64,000 nt of DNA from Myxococcales bacterium (GTDB lineage Bacteria; Myxococcota_A; Bradymonadia; UBA7976; UBA1532). Shown here piece by piece: positions 44,213 to 52,720 of the stretch. Location: positions 1 through 64,000 of the forward strand of contig PCCS01000045.1 of the NCBI GenBank assembly GCA_002731825.1. The letters are read 5' to 3'. Below the pieces are notes generated by a model. The model did not search any database. It was not told the origin of the DNA and worked only from the letters and a program-made list of their open reading frames with translations. A program made the position numbers and the translations under genes. Position 1 is the first letter of the stretch, and the number at the start of each line of letters is the position of its first letter.

Positions 44213-44817
44213 TTGCGTCGCCTCCGACGACTGGTCTTCTGATTTGGTGCGTACCGGCGACGCAGAGTTCTGATATTGCCTATGTGGCGGATGATGATCA
44301 GCAAAGCGAGAGTTAAGGTGAAGCAATGGACTTCGAACGGGGTGTTCTCAAGCTGGGGTAAGCCGACAAAAAGGCCGGCTGACAGAAGACTCCCGATGGC
44401 TGGAGTCCGGGTAAAGTAAAGCGTTGTCACCCAGGCCAAAGTCGAAATGATTCCGACGATAGGCAGCACCACGAACATGGTACCGAAGGCGGTCGCGACG
44501 CCTTTTCCACCGCGAAATCCAAGCCAAATTGGAAAGCAATGACCGATGACAGCAGCCACACCGCACATGAGATAAACAAGGTCGCCACCGAATTTAAGTC
44601 CGATGGCGGTTGCAATGGCCCCCTTCGAAATATCGACAAAAAGGGTGATGAAGCCTGCACGTTTTCCCAGTAGACGCGCTACATTCGACGCGCCAATATT
44701 TCCACTGCCTTGCTGTCGCGGATCCTGTCCATAAATGCGACCCAAGATGACCCCAGTGGGTATGGAGCCGATAAAATAAGCCGACAGCACATAAGCGAGT
44801 GTGGTTATGTCCATCAT
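44209..44817 (-). CDS. plsY: Glycerol-3-phosphate acyltransferase PlsY
   Basis: PlsY makes lysophosphatidic acid from acyl-phosphate and glycerol-3-phosphate, the first step of phospholipid synthesis. The 202-residue protein has about five membrane segments and the three family motifs: GSIPTG near residue 17, GSGNIGASNVAR near 37, and GFRGGKGVATAFG near 100. Its ATG overlaps the end of the upstream metalloprotease gene and its stop overlaps the next gene, so three genes are coupled. Confidence 0.95.
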   Translation of the reverse strand: MMDITTLAYVLSAYFIGSIPTGVILGRIYGQDPRQQGSGNIGASNVARLLGKRAGFITLFVDISKGAIATAIGLKFGGDLVYLMCGVAAVIGHCFPIWLGFRGGKGVATAFGTMFVVLPIVGIISTLAWVTTLYFTRTPAIGSLLSAGLFVGLPQLENTPFEVHCFTLTLALLIIIRHIGNIRTLRRRYAPNQKTSRRRRRK

Positions 44818-46049
44818 CGACGCTCAACCTTTGCTGTCTTGAGGGCCAACTTAACAGCCTTCCGACTGAGTTCGCCGTCTTTCGAAAAAGCATAAACGAC
44901 AATGTCATTGGTCTGCTGAAGATGGGAATGAACAGCGGCTCCCGACCGACTCTTTTTAGCGCCTTGGACGACCTGTCTTAACTTCTTTGCGAAGTCGCGA
45001 GCATCATCGACCGAGTCCCAGACCGAGTAGGTTAAAGATACATGGCGGGCCCCATCAGACAGCACCACGGTCTGGTCACCATCCCAACCTTCAGCACCTG
45101 AAATCGCGTCTGTTGTTGGTAGTTTTTGCAAAAGCAATTGTCGTGCATGAAATTCACCGGTTGCGCCAGACCACCGAACTTTGAATCCCGGTATCAAATT
45201 GTCCGGTAATTCAACCGATGATGGATGATCCCGGTTCGAATAATATTTCTTTGGATGGAGAATTTGTTCCGTCGATCGCGGGGGATCCTTATAGACCTCT
45301 CTGATTTTGGTCCAGCTCAGCCCCGATTGGCGCAGTGCTGATACAAATAAGAGCCCTTGTTGATATGGAAAAATGAGCGATTGTTTTAAATAAAGCGGTG
45401 CTTTTGCCATCGTTGGGAATTGATTGCTCGACATCTGCATAGGTAGACTCGCTGCCACCATATTGATGGTCATTGCAGACGTACTCATGTCGGCTCCGCT
45501 CGAATAATTCAACATGACGATAGTTGCATCTCCCTCGAGTAAGGCAGCATGTGCCAGGATCTGATCGTGGTTGAATCGTTTCGAGTCTAAAAGCCGGCCA
45601 CCGCCCCATTCTTGATCTTGGATCGCGTGAAAGATTTCATGAGCCATAACCGGCTCTTGAACGGCGGCCCCAAGCCAATCGGCTATGTGTAACTCTTGAC
45701 GCGTATGATCATAAAAACCGGCGATTTGCTCTGAGAGAAGCTCGCTGACCAGCTGCCCATAGTCAATGTCATGAGATAGAAAGCCTTGGTCTTTTAAAAG
45801 CCAGCCTTCTGCTTTCACTTTCTCAGGCCCGTATTCCTGGGAGAGCCGTGACGTCACAAAGGTCAAAATTTCAGCTCGGCTCTTAACACCCATCTTGAGT
45901 GGGGCCGACAACACTTGACCGCGCATGCGCTCGACCTTTTTGAGCGCGGTTTGCGCGAGTGTTTGCAAACTGTTTTTGTCGACAGCAGGTGTTCCGCCCA
46001 GTTGCAATAGCAAGACCCATGCGGTCAGCCAATGAATCATCAAAAACAC
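44814..46049 (-). CDS. Secreted gluzincin-like metalloprotease
   Basis: The 411-residue protein has a signal-like hydrophobic N-terminus and a zinc site HEIFH (137-141) followed by LEGDA with Glu172 as the probable third ligand (HExxH...E, gluzincin type). The family is not one I can name, but similar secreted proteins with MAHEIFHAIQDQ occur in myxobacteria-like genomes. It is first of three coupled genes with plsY, so it may act in envelope quality control, though that is inferred. Confidence 0.8.
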   Translation of the reverse strand: MFLMIHWLTAWVLLLQLGGTPAVDKNSLQTLAQTALKKVERMRGQVLSAPLKMGVKSRAEILTFVTSRLSQEYGPEKVKAEGWLLKDQGFLSHDIDYGQLVSELLSEQIAGFYDHTRQELHIADWLGAAVQEPVMAHEIFHAIQDQEWGGGRLLDSKRFNHDQILAHAALLEGDATIVMLNYSSGADMSTSAMTINMVAASLPMQMSSNQFPTMAKAPLYLKQSLIFPYQQGLLFVSALRQSGLSWTKIREVYKDPPRSTEQILHPKKYYSNRDHPSSVELPDNLIPGFKVRWSGATGEFHARQLLLQKLPTTDAISGAEGWDGDQTVVLSDGARHVSLTYSVWDSVDDARDFAKKLRQVVQGAKKSRSGAAVHSHLQQTNDIVVYAFSKDGELSRKAVKLALKTAKVERR

Positions 46050-46295
46050 TCCTCAATTTGGTTGCCGTACCCTGTGCGGTGGCATATCGCATGAAACGCT
46101 CATGGATGCGATTCAATTCCATTCTTGGATACGGGGATGTCCTTTGCTATGGCGTCATGGGCAACACCGATCCGCAAGCCCGTCAAACCACTCTGTGGAT
46201 AGCGACGTACGCCACCCTCCACTTCATTGGTCATTGCGACACAGATGAGAATCGTGTTGGATGAGTCAACTCAGCGAGCCTTTACTTAGGGAAAG

Positions 46296-47165
46296 ATGGT
46301 TCACATGACTCAATCAATCCGATTTACGCCCTCACCGCACCTCGATACCTTGATCGATATTGCGCTCTCCGAGGACATTGGCTGTGGTGATGCAACCACG
46401 GATGCTCTGATTCCATTGGGTCAGCAAGGGACCATGGCCATCGTTGCGAGGGAGGCGTTGATTATGTGTGGTCAGCCTGTTGCGGAGCGACTCATCAATC
46501 GTTTCGGTGTCTCTTATGCGACTCTCTCCTGGTCAGTAGCAGAAGGCAATCGAGTCGCTGCAGGCACTGAGCTGGGGCAATTTTCTGGTTTGCTTTCGGA
46601 ACTCCTTATTTTAGAGAGAACGATACTGAACTTTTTGCAGCGTCTATCGGGGGTGGCGACGCATACGAATCGATTTGTCCAGCAACTTGATGGCTGCTCT
46701 AGCCGGCTCGTTGATACACGAAAAACACTACCCGGATATCGCAGCCTAGATAAGTATGCGACCCGCGTCGGCGGGGCCGTTAATCATAGGGCGTCTCTCG
46801 ATGGCGGTGTTTTGATCAAAGATAATCATTTACGAGCCGCCGGTGGTATCGGTCCAGCCATTCAAAAGGCGCGTAAACATGCCTCGCATTCCCTTCGAAT
46901 CGAAGTTGAAGTTGAAGATGAGGCGGGGCTGCACGCTGCATTGGCTGCGGGGGCCGATGTGATTATGCTCGACAACTTTTCACCTGAGATGGTGTTCGCT
47001 GCAGTCAAATTAAACGCAGGCCGCGCGATTTTAGAGGCCAGTGGTGGAATCACCCTGGACAATATCCATGACTATGGTGAAACAGGCGTCAATTTGATCG
47101 CCGTTGGATCTTTGACTCACTCTGCACAAGCTGTCGATATTGCGGCTGAGGTCCTGAATGATTAG
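46296..47165 (+). CDS. nadC: Nicotinate-nucleotide pyrophosphorylase (carboxylating)
   Basis: NadC turns quinolinate and PRPP into nicotinic acid mononucleotide in de novo NAD synthesis. Family motifs are EDIGCGDATTDAL near the N-terminus, LNFLQRLSGVATHT, DTRKTLPGYRSLDKYATRVGG, NHRASLDGGVLIKDNH and the C-terminal barrel strand ASGGI. Length 289 is typical. The ATG at 46296 is 4 bases after AGGGAAAG; the ATG at 46305 would drop three residues. nadA and nadB are not in the window. Its stop codon overlaps the start of a FadL-like gene by 8 bases. Confidence 0.96.
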   Translation: MVHMTQSIRFTPSPHLDTLIDIALSEDIGCGDATTDALIPLGQQGTMAIVAREALIMCGQPVAERLINRFGVSYATLSWSVAEGNRVAAGTELGQFSGLLSELLILERTILNFLQRLSGVATHTNRFVQQLDGCSSRLVDTRKTLPGYRSLDKYATRVGGAVNHRASLDGGVLIKDNHLRAAGGIGPAIQKARKHASHSLRIEVEVEDEAGLHAALAAGADVIMLDNFSPEMVFAAVKLNAGRAILEASGGITLDNIHDYGETGVNLIAVGSLTHSAQAVDIAAEVLND

Positions 47166-48489
47166 CACGCGCTTCAAATTTAGATGTGCGACTGTTGTTT
47201 TAGGTTTATTTTACGGCATTCTTCTCTGGCCAGACGTTGGGCAGGGGAGTTTATTTGACACCCATGGTTATGGTGCTCGTGCAGTTGCATTAGGTAACGC
47301 CATGGTGTCGCAGCGTGGCGATTACACGGGTGTTTACTATAATCCGGCTACTCTGACAGGTCAGCCATCTGTTCAAGTCGCACTCGGGTTCGACGTGATT
47401 CTACCCAAACTCAAGATCACCTTTGATGAGCCGCTTTCCAGTGACGTGGCGGGTGAGGTTTTGCCGAGCAACAATGCCGGCGCTCACCTGGGAGCGATTT
47501 TCCCAATCGGGGAATTCTGGGGTCGCCAACTTGTCCTTGGTGCCGGTTTTTTTGCACCAATTCTACAACCCACTCGGGTCGAAGCTCTAGACAAAACTCA
47601 AGCTCATTTCTATCGATTCCAGGCGCAATCAGATGCATTGACACTGGGCTTTGCCGCGGCCTTCGAACTGACGGATTGGATATCGCTGGGTGCGGGACTC
47701 CATGTCATAGGAGGACTCAAGGGTGGATCAAATCTCGAGATAGACCTGTTTTCCCGACGTATTTTGAGTGAGCGCAAAGTGGCCCAGGTGGATCCAGGAC
47801 GAGCGGCTGTCTTTGGACTCACTCTCACACCCATTGAGAGGCTGGTGGTGGGCGCAAGCTTTAGACAGGAGATCGATTTGCCCTACGAGATGACCATCGA
47901 TGCCAACCTGACCGGCATAGGGCGCGTGCTCACAACCGTCTACGGGCGGACACTATACCGGCCGGCGAAGTGGCTTCTGGGTGCGCAATACGCCATTACT
48001 GATGCGCTCAACCTACTTGTACAAATCGACTATGAACGATGGAGCCAAGCACCTGATCCGGCGGCTCGCTATCGAGGCAGCGTTGATGGTCGAGCACTTA
48101 ATTTCGAAATCCAGGAGTTTGATTATGTGCCATTGGACCTTGGGGCAGTCGATACCTTGACGCCCCGGTTCGCCCTTGAATATCGCTCATCTAAAGAATG
48201 GAGTTGGTTTGCAGGCTACGCGTTTCTCCCGACGCCACTGCCAGCTCAAACAGATATCACTAACTATGTAGATTCCGACACGCATCAGTTAGGGCTCGGT
48301 TTTGCGTACAGCGTCTCAAACCCTTGGGCGACCAATCAGGCCCCACTGACCATTGAGTTTGCCCTCCAATGTCTGCAAATGGAGACGCGGGACATGCGCA
48401 AGGCTAGCGCCGATGCCCAGCTACCAGATTATCGAGCTAGCGGCCGCATTTGGAACAGCAGTTTCAGTCTGAGACATACGTTTAATTAG
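47158..48489 (+). CDS. OmpP1/FadL-family outer-membrane channel (second copy)
   Basis: The 443-residue protein has a signal peptide and the FadL hatch region YGARAVALGNAMVSQRGDYTGVYYNPATL, then barrel strands ending in a Phe-Asn C-terminus. It resembles the copy at 20415-21740, including the DYERWSQAPDP strand. Overlap with nadC suggests it is made with NAD-synthesis enzymes; uptake of a hydrophobic compound is the family role, the substrate is unknown. Confidence 0.88.
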   Translation: MISTRFKFRCATVVLGLFYGILLWPDVGQGSLFDTHGYGARAVALGNAMVSQRGDYTGVYYNPATLTGQPSVQVALGFDVILPKLKITFDEPLSSDVAGEVLPSNNAGAHLGAIFPIGEFWGRQLVLGAGFFAPILQPTRVEALDKTQAHFYRFQAQSDALTLGFAAAFELTDWISLGAGLHVIGGLKGGSNLEIDLFSRRILSERKVAQVDPGRAAVFGLTLTPIERLVVGASFRQEIDLPYEMTIDANLTGIGRVLTTVYGRTLYRPAKWLLGAQYAITDALNLLVQIDYERWSQAPDPAARYRGSVDGRALNFEIQEFDYVPLDLGAVDTLTPRFALEYRSSKEWSWFAGYAFLPTPLPAQTDITNYVDSDTHQLGLGFAYSVSNPWATNQAPLTIEFALQCLQMETRDMRKASADAQLPDYRASGRIWNSSFSLRHTFN

Positions 48490-48517
48490 GGTAGGGGCGT
48501 TGGACTGAGTGAGTCAT

Positions 48518-49342
48518 TTATCCCTCGATTCCAACAAGAATATTCGCCGAACCCGAGCGATAGCCTTCCAGATCGATGGTCACAAATTTAAAGCCAACTG
48601 ACTTGCACGCGTTCGTGATGTGAGCTCGAAGCGCACTGTCCTCGAATACGCGAGCCAATTCATCTGATGCGAACTCAATACGGACTAGATGCTCATGATA
48701 TCGTGCGCGGAAGTCGCGAAAGCCCAAAGCGCGAAGCGCGGACTCACAGGCCTCTACTTGCTGCAATTTAGCTGGGGTAATTTGGATCCCGTAGGGGAAT
48801 CGACTCGCCAAGCAGGCGCTTGCTGGTTTATTCCAGGTTGGCAAGCCGGCACGCCGAGACAATTCCCTAATGTCTAGTTTTGTCAGGCCAGCTTCCACGA
48901 GTGGCGCTCGGATAGCCCATTCATCTGCCGCGACCATGCCCGGACGGTGATCACCTAGATCATCAGGTATCGCTCCGTAGCAGAGTTGGCCTAGATTCAA
49001 TGAGAGTGCTTTTTCCGCAGCCAAACTAAACAGCTCTGATTTACAGAAATAACATCGGTCGCCGGCATTTTGTCGATACTCATCGCGGCTGACCTCATCG
49101 GTTTTAATCTCGATGAGTTTAGCCCCGATGGTCTCAGCCAATGCGCGCGCCTCGTCTCGTTCCCATTCAGGATAGCTTTCCGAAATCGCCGTGACTGCGA
49201 CGGCATTACCGCCAAGTGTGTCGATGGCCACCTTCAATAGATAAGCACTGTCGACTCCACCGGAATATGCGATGACAGCCTTTTCCATCTTTTGAAAAAT
49301 GACTTGAAGCTGGTCCAACTTCAAATTCAAAGTGTCACTCAT
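48518..49342 (-). CDS. larE: LarE-type ATP-dependent sacrificial sulfur transferase
   Basis: The 274-residue PP-loop enzyme has SGGVDS (27-32), RCYFCK (97-101) and NKPASACLASRFPYG with Cys177 at the place of the sacrificial Cys176 of Lactobacillus LarE, which is converted to dehydroalanine while donating sulfur to the nickel-pincer cofactor of lactate racemase. LarB and LarC are not in this window, so either they are elsewhere or the protein supplies sulfur to something else. It overlaps a JAMM peptidase gene by 8 bases. Confidence 0.9.
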   Translation of the reverse strand: MSDTLNLKLDQLQVIFQKMEKAVIAYSGGVDSAYLLKVAIDTLGGNAVAVTAISESYPEWERDEARALAETIGAKLIEIKTDEVSRDEYRQNAGDRCYFCKSELFSLAAEKALSLNLGQLCYGAIPDDLGDHRPGMVAADEWAIRAPLVEAGLTKLDIRELSRRAGLPTWNKPASACLASRFPYGIQITPAKLQQVEACESALRALGFRDFRARYHEHLVRIEFASDELARVFEDSALRAHITNACKSVGFKFVTIDLEGYRSGSANILVGIEG

Positions 49343-49748
49343 CGATTAAGACCGCCACGGACAAAAACTCACGTCGATCCGAATTCCACATGTACGCGCA
49401 CATGTCAACGCATCTGCCGTTTATTACTGATAAAACGAGCCATGTAAGACCGGGCCATGATGGGCGTCCTCCGATCCGCATCGAACGAGTGTCTTGTACA
49501 CTCAAGGCTGTCGTTCCATCGGGGTGGGAATGGTAGAACCCCACGATATCCCCACTCTCACTAGCCGTGATGATCGTCGCCGCTTTCAGATGGAATTGTG
49601 TTGGGTCTTGCTGAGTGACTTCCGGTATCAAAGCCGGGCCATTTTCACCCCTGACTAAGACGCCCGCAGCCTCCATCGGGTAACACGTCTCCGCGTGTTT
49701 AATCATCCCGTCGATAAGGTTTGATTCGAAACTGAACACTGATTCCAT
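49335..49748 (-). CDS. JAMM/MPN-family metallopeptidase (M67)
   Basis: A 137-residue single-domain JAMM protein: Glu26 (MEAAGVL), His73 and His75 (FYHSHPDG) and Asp86 (SVQD) match the zinc-binding EX(n)HSH...SxxD signature. In bacteria such proteins cleave the C-terminal extension or cargo from ubiquitin-like sulfur carriers (the Mec/CysO system is known). The adjacent LarE and the Rrf2 regulator place it in a sulfur context. No ThiS/MoaD-like carrier gene is in the window. Confidence 0.88.
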   Translation of the reverse strand: MESVFSFESNLIDGMIKHAETCYPMEAAGVLVRGENGPALIPEVTQQDPTQFHLKAATIITASESGDIVGFYHSHPDGTTALSVQDTRSMRIGGRPSWPGLTWLVLSVINGRCVDMCAYMWNSDRREFLSVAVLIDE

Positions 49749-49757
49749 TGAACTATC

Positions 49758-50225
49758 TTAAATGAAGTACATGTAGCCAGGGGTCGTTCGGGATAAGCCG
49801 GCTTGTTCTGCTTTCTCGACAAGGTCTGCGAGACTAATCGTCGCGTAGATATCTGAAATCTGTTGACCCACTTCATCCCAGGCCATCAAAAGAATATGAC
49901 CGCTCTCAAGGGGCGTTGTTCCTGCCATGGCTTGAGACTCTTGTTTTGGGTCTTGTCCGAGTTCGATCAACCCCTCCGTCGCATGAATGACATCCAGAAG
50001 GGTAATCTCAGACGGTGGACGATGGAGAAAGTACCCCCCGTTTCGGCCTCGTTTACCATCGACCAATTCTGCGCGTCGCAAATCTTGGAAAATTTGTTCA
50101 AGAAATCGCCCTGGGATGTTCTGCCTTTTCGCGATTTGTTTAACTTGAGTCGGTTGTCCATCATTGTGGAAAGCGATATCGAATAAAGCCAGGGCTGCAT
50201 AACGACAGCGGCTAGAAATTTTCAT
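49758..50225 (-). CDS. Rrf2-family transcriptional regulator
   Basis: The 155-residue product has the Rrf2 helix-turn-helix at the N-terminus (RYAALALFDIAFH, IPGRFLEQIFQDLRRAELV, RGRNGGYFLHRP). The three Cys that hold the iron-sulfur cluster in IscR are absent; the only Cys is residue 7. The TPGYMYFI C-terminus and lack of cluster Cys resemble CymR-type regulators of cysteine metabolism, which sense cysteine synthase or thiol status. It likely controls the jamm-larE genes just downstream. Confidence 0.9.
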   Translation of the reverse strand: MKISSRCRYAALALFDIAFHNDGQPTQVKQIAKRQNIPGRFLEQIFQDLRRAELVDGKRGRNGGYFLHRPPSEITLLDVIHATEGLIELGQDPKQESQAMAGTTPLESGHILLMAWDEVGQQISDIYATISLADLVEKAEQAGLSRTTPGYMYFI

Positions 50226-50255
50226 GCTGAACCCACCTTCAGTCTATCGATCGTC

Positions 50256-51950
50256 TCATGGAGTATTGTTGAGCCGCTCGAATTCGATGCGCATGATGCG
50301 GAGATTTTCTTCGGCAAGTCGCCGCGCGTGATCGGCTTCGTCTTTTGCGTCTTGAGCCTCTTCAATGGCGTCGGTCATCAGTTGCTGGACCTGATCATGG
50401 GTGAGTAGCATCGCTTCAAATTCATCCAGCCGTTTAGTTCTTTCCAGTAACTCAGCTTGAGCTTGTGAGACTCTTTCCTCGGCGATTAGGCGAGCCAGTT
50501 GAGCACTGTGCAATGATTGATTCTGCTGATTGATTTCCGTTAGCAGGCGGGTTCGGTCTGTCAGCGCAAATTCCGTCGACCGTCGGACGTCGGCGACGAT
50601 CCGCTCTGCAATTTCTCTGCGTTTTCGTTCCGCTTCAAGGGCATCGCCCAGTGCGGCCAGTTGCTCGCTCAGCGCATCATCAACCACCAAAGGCTCAGGC
50701 GGAATTGCTTTCGGCATATCCGTTACACGTTCAGCGGGCTTTGAGGCCGAACTTCTGAGGATGGTCGCTGTCTTCTGGAGTCGTTTCAGCTTATCTTTTG
50801 CCGATCGAAGTGCTTTCGCTTGTTCTTCCCGTCTGACGTAGGCTTGTTCTGCGCGCCGACCTGCTGTCGCTAGCCAAGCGTCTATGAGTTTTATCTGAGC
50901 CCCTGTAACGCCCGGACGGGGCGTCGCAGGCAATGCTTGGCCAGGGATCAATCGCTTAAAGATTTGTCCCGTTGTCGTCAGGGTCTTCTCGTAGCTTGTG
51001 AGCAAGCTCGCTCTTTCGTTATCGATTTGCTCAAACTCTGCCAGAGGCCCATCGACGTTGAGGAGCTTACGCTGGAGTAGTTCGACCTCAGCATTCATCT
51101 GCTTTCGGATTTTGTTGACTCTGTCATTCGCTCCGGCCAAGCGCCTGCACTCAATCCGTGTTTCGGCTAATTCGCTCCGAACTGATTCGTACTCATTCTC
51201 TAGCTCTCCGTGCTCTTTGAGCAGGGCATCATGCGTCGCCTTTATGTTTTGGGATTGATCCGTAGCAAGCCTATGCTCACGCTCTTTGTCTTCAACGCGT
51301 TTTCTGAGGTCCTTAAGCTCGGCCTCTAATCGTTCTGTTTCGCTCTGTAGTTGTCCAACCGTCGTTTTCATGTCGCCCAACTGGGCGTGCGCGAGGGCGA
51401 GTTGCTTGTTGTTGGCCTCGAGGGCGGATGAGTCGGTCGCCGGTCCACGCACAGAAAATGCGGGGATGTCCATTTTTTCGCGAGAGAATCCGTAGATGGT
51501 GGGTCCGGAGACTGGTTCCGTAGTATCGCTCAGCCCTGGGAGCGTCGTCGGTTTTCCATAGCTAAACAAGCCGGTTAAATCAGTCGTGACTGCTTGTTCA
51601 AATTCGAGTGCTTTTGGTCGTTTGCGTCTGTCCTGTGAGAGGAACAGCCCAGCTTTCTTCAAAATACGCTCAATTTCATCTTTCTTAGCTTTGTTATCGG
51701 TGTCGACGATTAAGTCCTTGGACCGTGGACGTTCCTTCCAGTCCGCGCGAATTCGCAAAGGGGCCCCGCCAGGGGTTTCTCCTGGGGCCGCATCTGGGTC
51801 GGCATCCTTGCTGATAATGACCAGCTCCGATACGGGTTTCATCGCCATGCGGCTGAGAAATTCGAACGAGGGTTCTATCAGTAGAACCCGTCGAGAGTCT
51901 GCCATAGCCAAAGCCAGCTCTTCTATTAACGCGGTCTTAATCCGTTCCAC
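50256..51950 (-). CDS. Large coiled-coil protein
   Basis: The 564-residue protein starts at GTG 51950. Residues about 1-150 form a globular part (LLIEPSFEFLSRMAMKPV resembles the start of a small receiver-like or PilZ-like domain but no catalytic site is seen), and residues about 180-310, 375-405 and 425-555 are heptad-rich coiled coils with almost no Cys. No signal peptide. It ends 30 bases upstream of the Rrf2 gene, so it may be cotranscribed with rrf2-jamm-larE. Function unknown; structural or scaffold role inferred. Confidence 0.82.
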   Translation of the reverse strand: MERIKTALIEELALAMADSRRVLLIEPSFEFLSRMAMKPVSELVIISKDADPDAAPGETPGGAPLRIRADWKERPRSKDLIVDTDNKAKKDEIERILKKAGLFLSQDRRKRPKALEFEQAVTTDLTGLFSYGKPTTLPGLSDTTEPVSGPTIYGFSREKMDIPAFSVRGPATDSSALEANNKQLALAHAQLGDMKTTVGQLQSETERLEAELKDLRKRVEDKEREHRLATDQSQNIKATHDALLKEHGELENEYESVRSELAETRIECRRLAGANDRVNKIRKQMNAEVELLQRKLLNVDGPLAEFEQIDNERASLLTSYEKTLTTTGQIFKRLIPGQALPATPRPGVTGAQIKLIDAWLATAGRRAEQAYVRREEQAKALRSAKDKLKRLQKTATILRSSASKPAERVTDMPKAIPPEPLVVDDALSEQLAALGDALEAERKRREIAERIVADVRRSTEFALTDRTRLLTEINQQNQSLHSAQLARLIAEERVSQAQAELLERTKRLDEFEAMLLTHDQVQQLMTDAIEEAQDAKDEADHARRLAEENLRIMRIEFERLNNTP

Positions 51951-52014
51951 TTTATGCTCTGCTCTTGTCGTGGTCGGCGTCTTGGCCCATTAAGTTGAGA
52001 CGCCAGAATGCTAC

Positions 52015-52043
52015 TTTATAGCCGCCCGCGGTGTACGAGTCCA
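52015..52043 (-). promoter_or_regulatory. Candidate promoter of the coiled-coil gene
   Basis: On the minus strand TGGACT (52038-52043) and TATAAA (52015-52020) are 17 bases apart and match four and five of six consensus positions. The start of transcription would fall near 52008, about 58 bases before the GTG of the coiled-coil gene. Confidence 0.45.
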
Positions 52044-52101
52044 GAGTCCTGATGACGGGATGGTTAGAACGCCCCTAGGTCGATGCTGACTCGTCTGTCG
52101 A

Positions 52102-52674
52102 TCAGTCAGAACCAGCCCCGATGGCCGCATTGATCTGGTGTAAGAACTGCGTCAAAGTCGGTGAGCTAGAAGCATTGATTGTGCGCCGTCTGAGATCGAC
52201 GATTTGGGGTTGAGTCGGGTGTTTAATTGTTTTCAGATGAGTCTGTTTCTGCTGAACACGCGGCGGCTGTTGACTGCGATCGATACTGAACTTGCCTTGG
52301 GCCATTCCCATCACGACCATAACATTCGCTGTGGGATGCTTTTCTAAGAAGACCAGAACCTCTTCGCCCCGATTGAACTCTGCGTTGCCGGATACGTGTT
52401 GGACCAGTCCGTCGACTTCGCCTCCGATTTGTCGAATGACTACTTTCGACTGTTGCGGAAACTTCGATTTAATAAGTTGGGATACGTCCAGTGTGGTGTG
52501 TGTATAGATACGGGTCCGCTTTTCATTCCAGGCGCTCTCTTTTGCGGTCACGACACCGCGAACAATGAGGTCTGATTCGTGAGCAAGTTGGTCGACGGAT
52601 AACTTGATTACCGTGGTTGCAAACGACGCATTTAAGCCGACTAGAAAAACCAATAAAAATGAGAAAAACTTCAT
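52102..52674 (-). CDS. Small secreted protein downstream of matrixin
   Basis: The 190-residue protein has a signal peptide (cleavage near ASFAT) and a beta-rich domain with DLIVRGVVTAKESAWNEKRTRIYTHTTLDVS and GEEVLVFLEKHP. I do not know the family name. It is made from a start 46 bases after the matrixin gene, and pairs of this kind appear in myxobacteria-like genomes, so it may be an inhibitor, chaperone or partner of the protease; that is inference. Confidence 0.75.
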   Translation of the reverse strand: MKFFSFLLVFLVGLNASFATTVIKLSVDQLAHESDLIVRGVVTAKESAWNEKRTRIYTHTTLDVSQLIKSKFPQQSKVVIRQIGGEVDGLVQHVSGNAEFNRGEEVLVFLEKHPTANVMVVMGMAQGKFSIDRSQQPPRVQQKQTHLKTIKHPTQPQIVDLRRRTINASSSPTLTQFLHQINAAIGAGSD

Positions 52675-52720
52675 GGCGTACTCCTTTTAATCAGGCTCGA
52701 CGTGCGTCGACGGCCAGCAT

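Noticed and set aside
46262-46273. Short palindrome TGAGT-CA-ACTCA upstream of nadC as a NAD-regulator operator
   Set aside because: It is short and does not match the NiaR or NrtR operator patterns I know.
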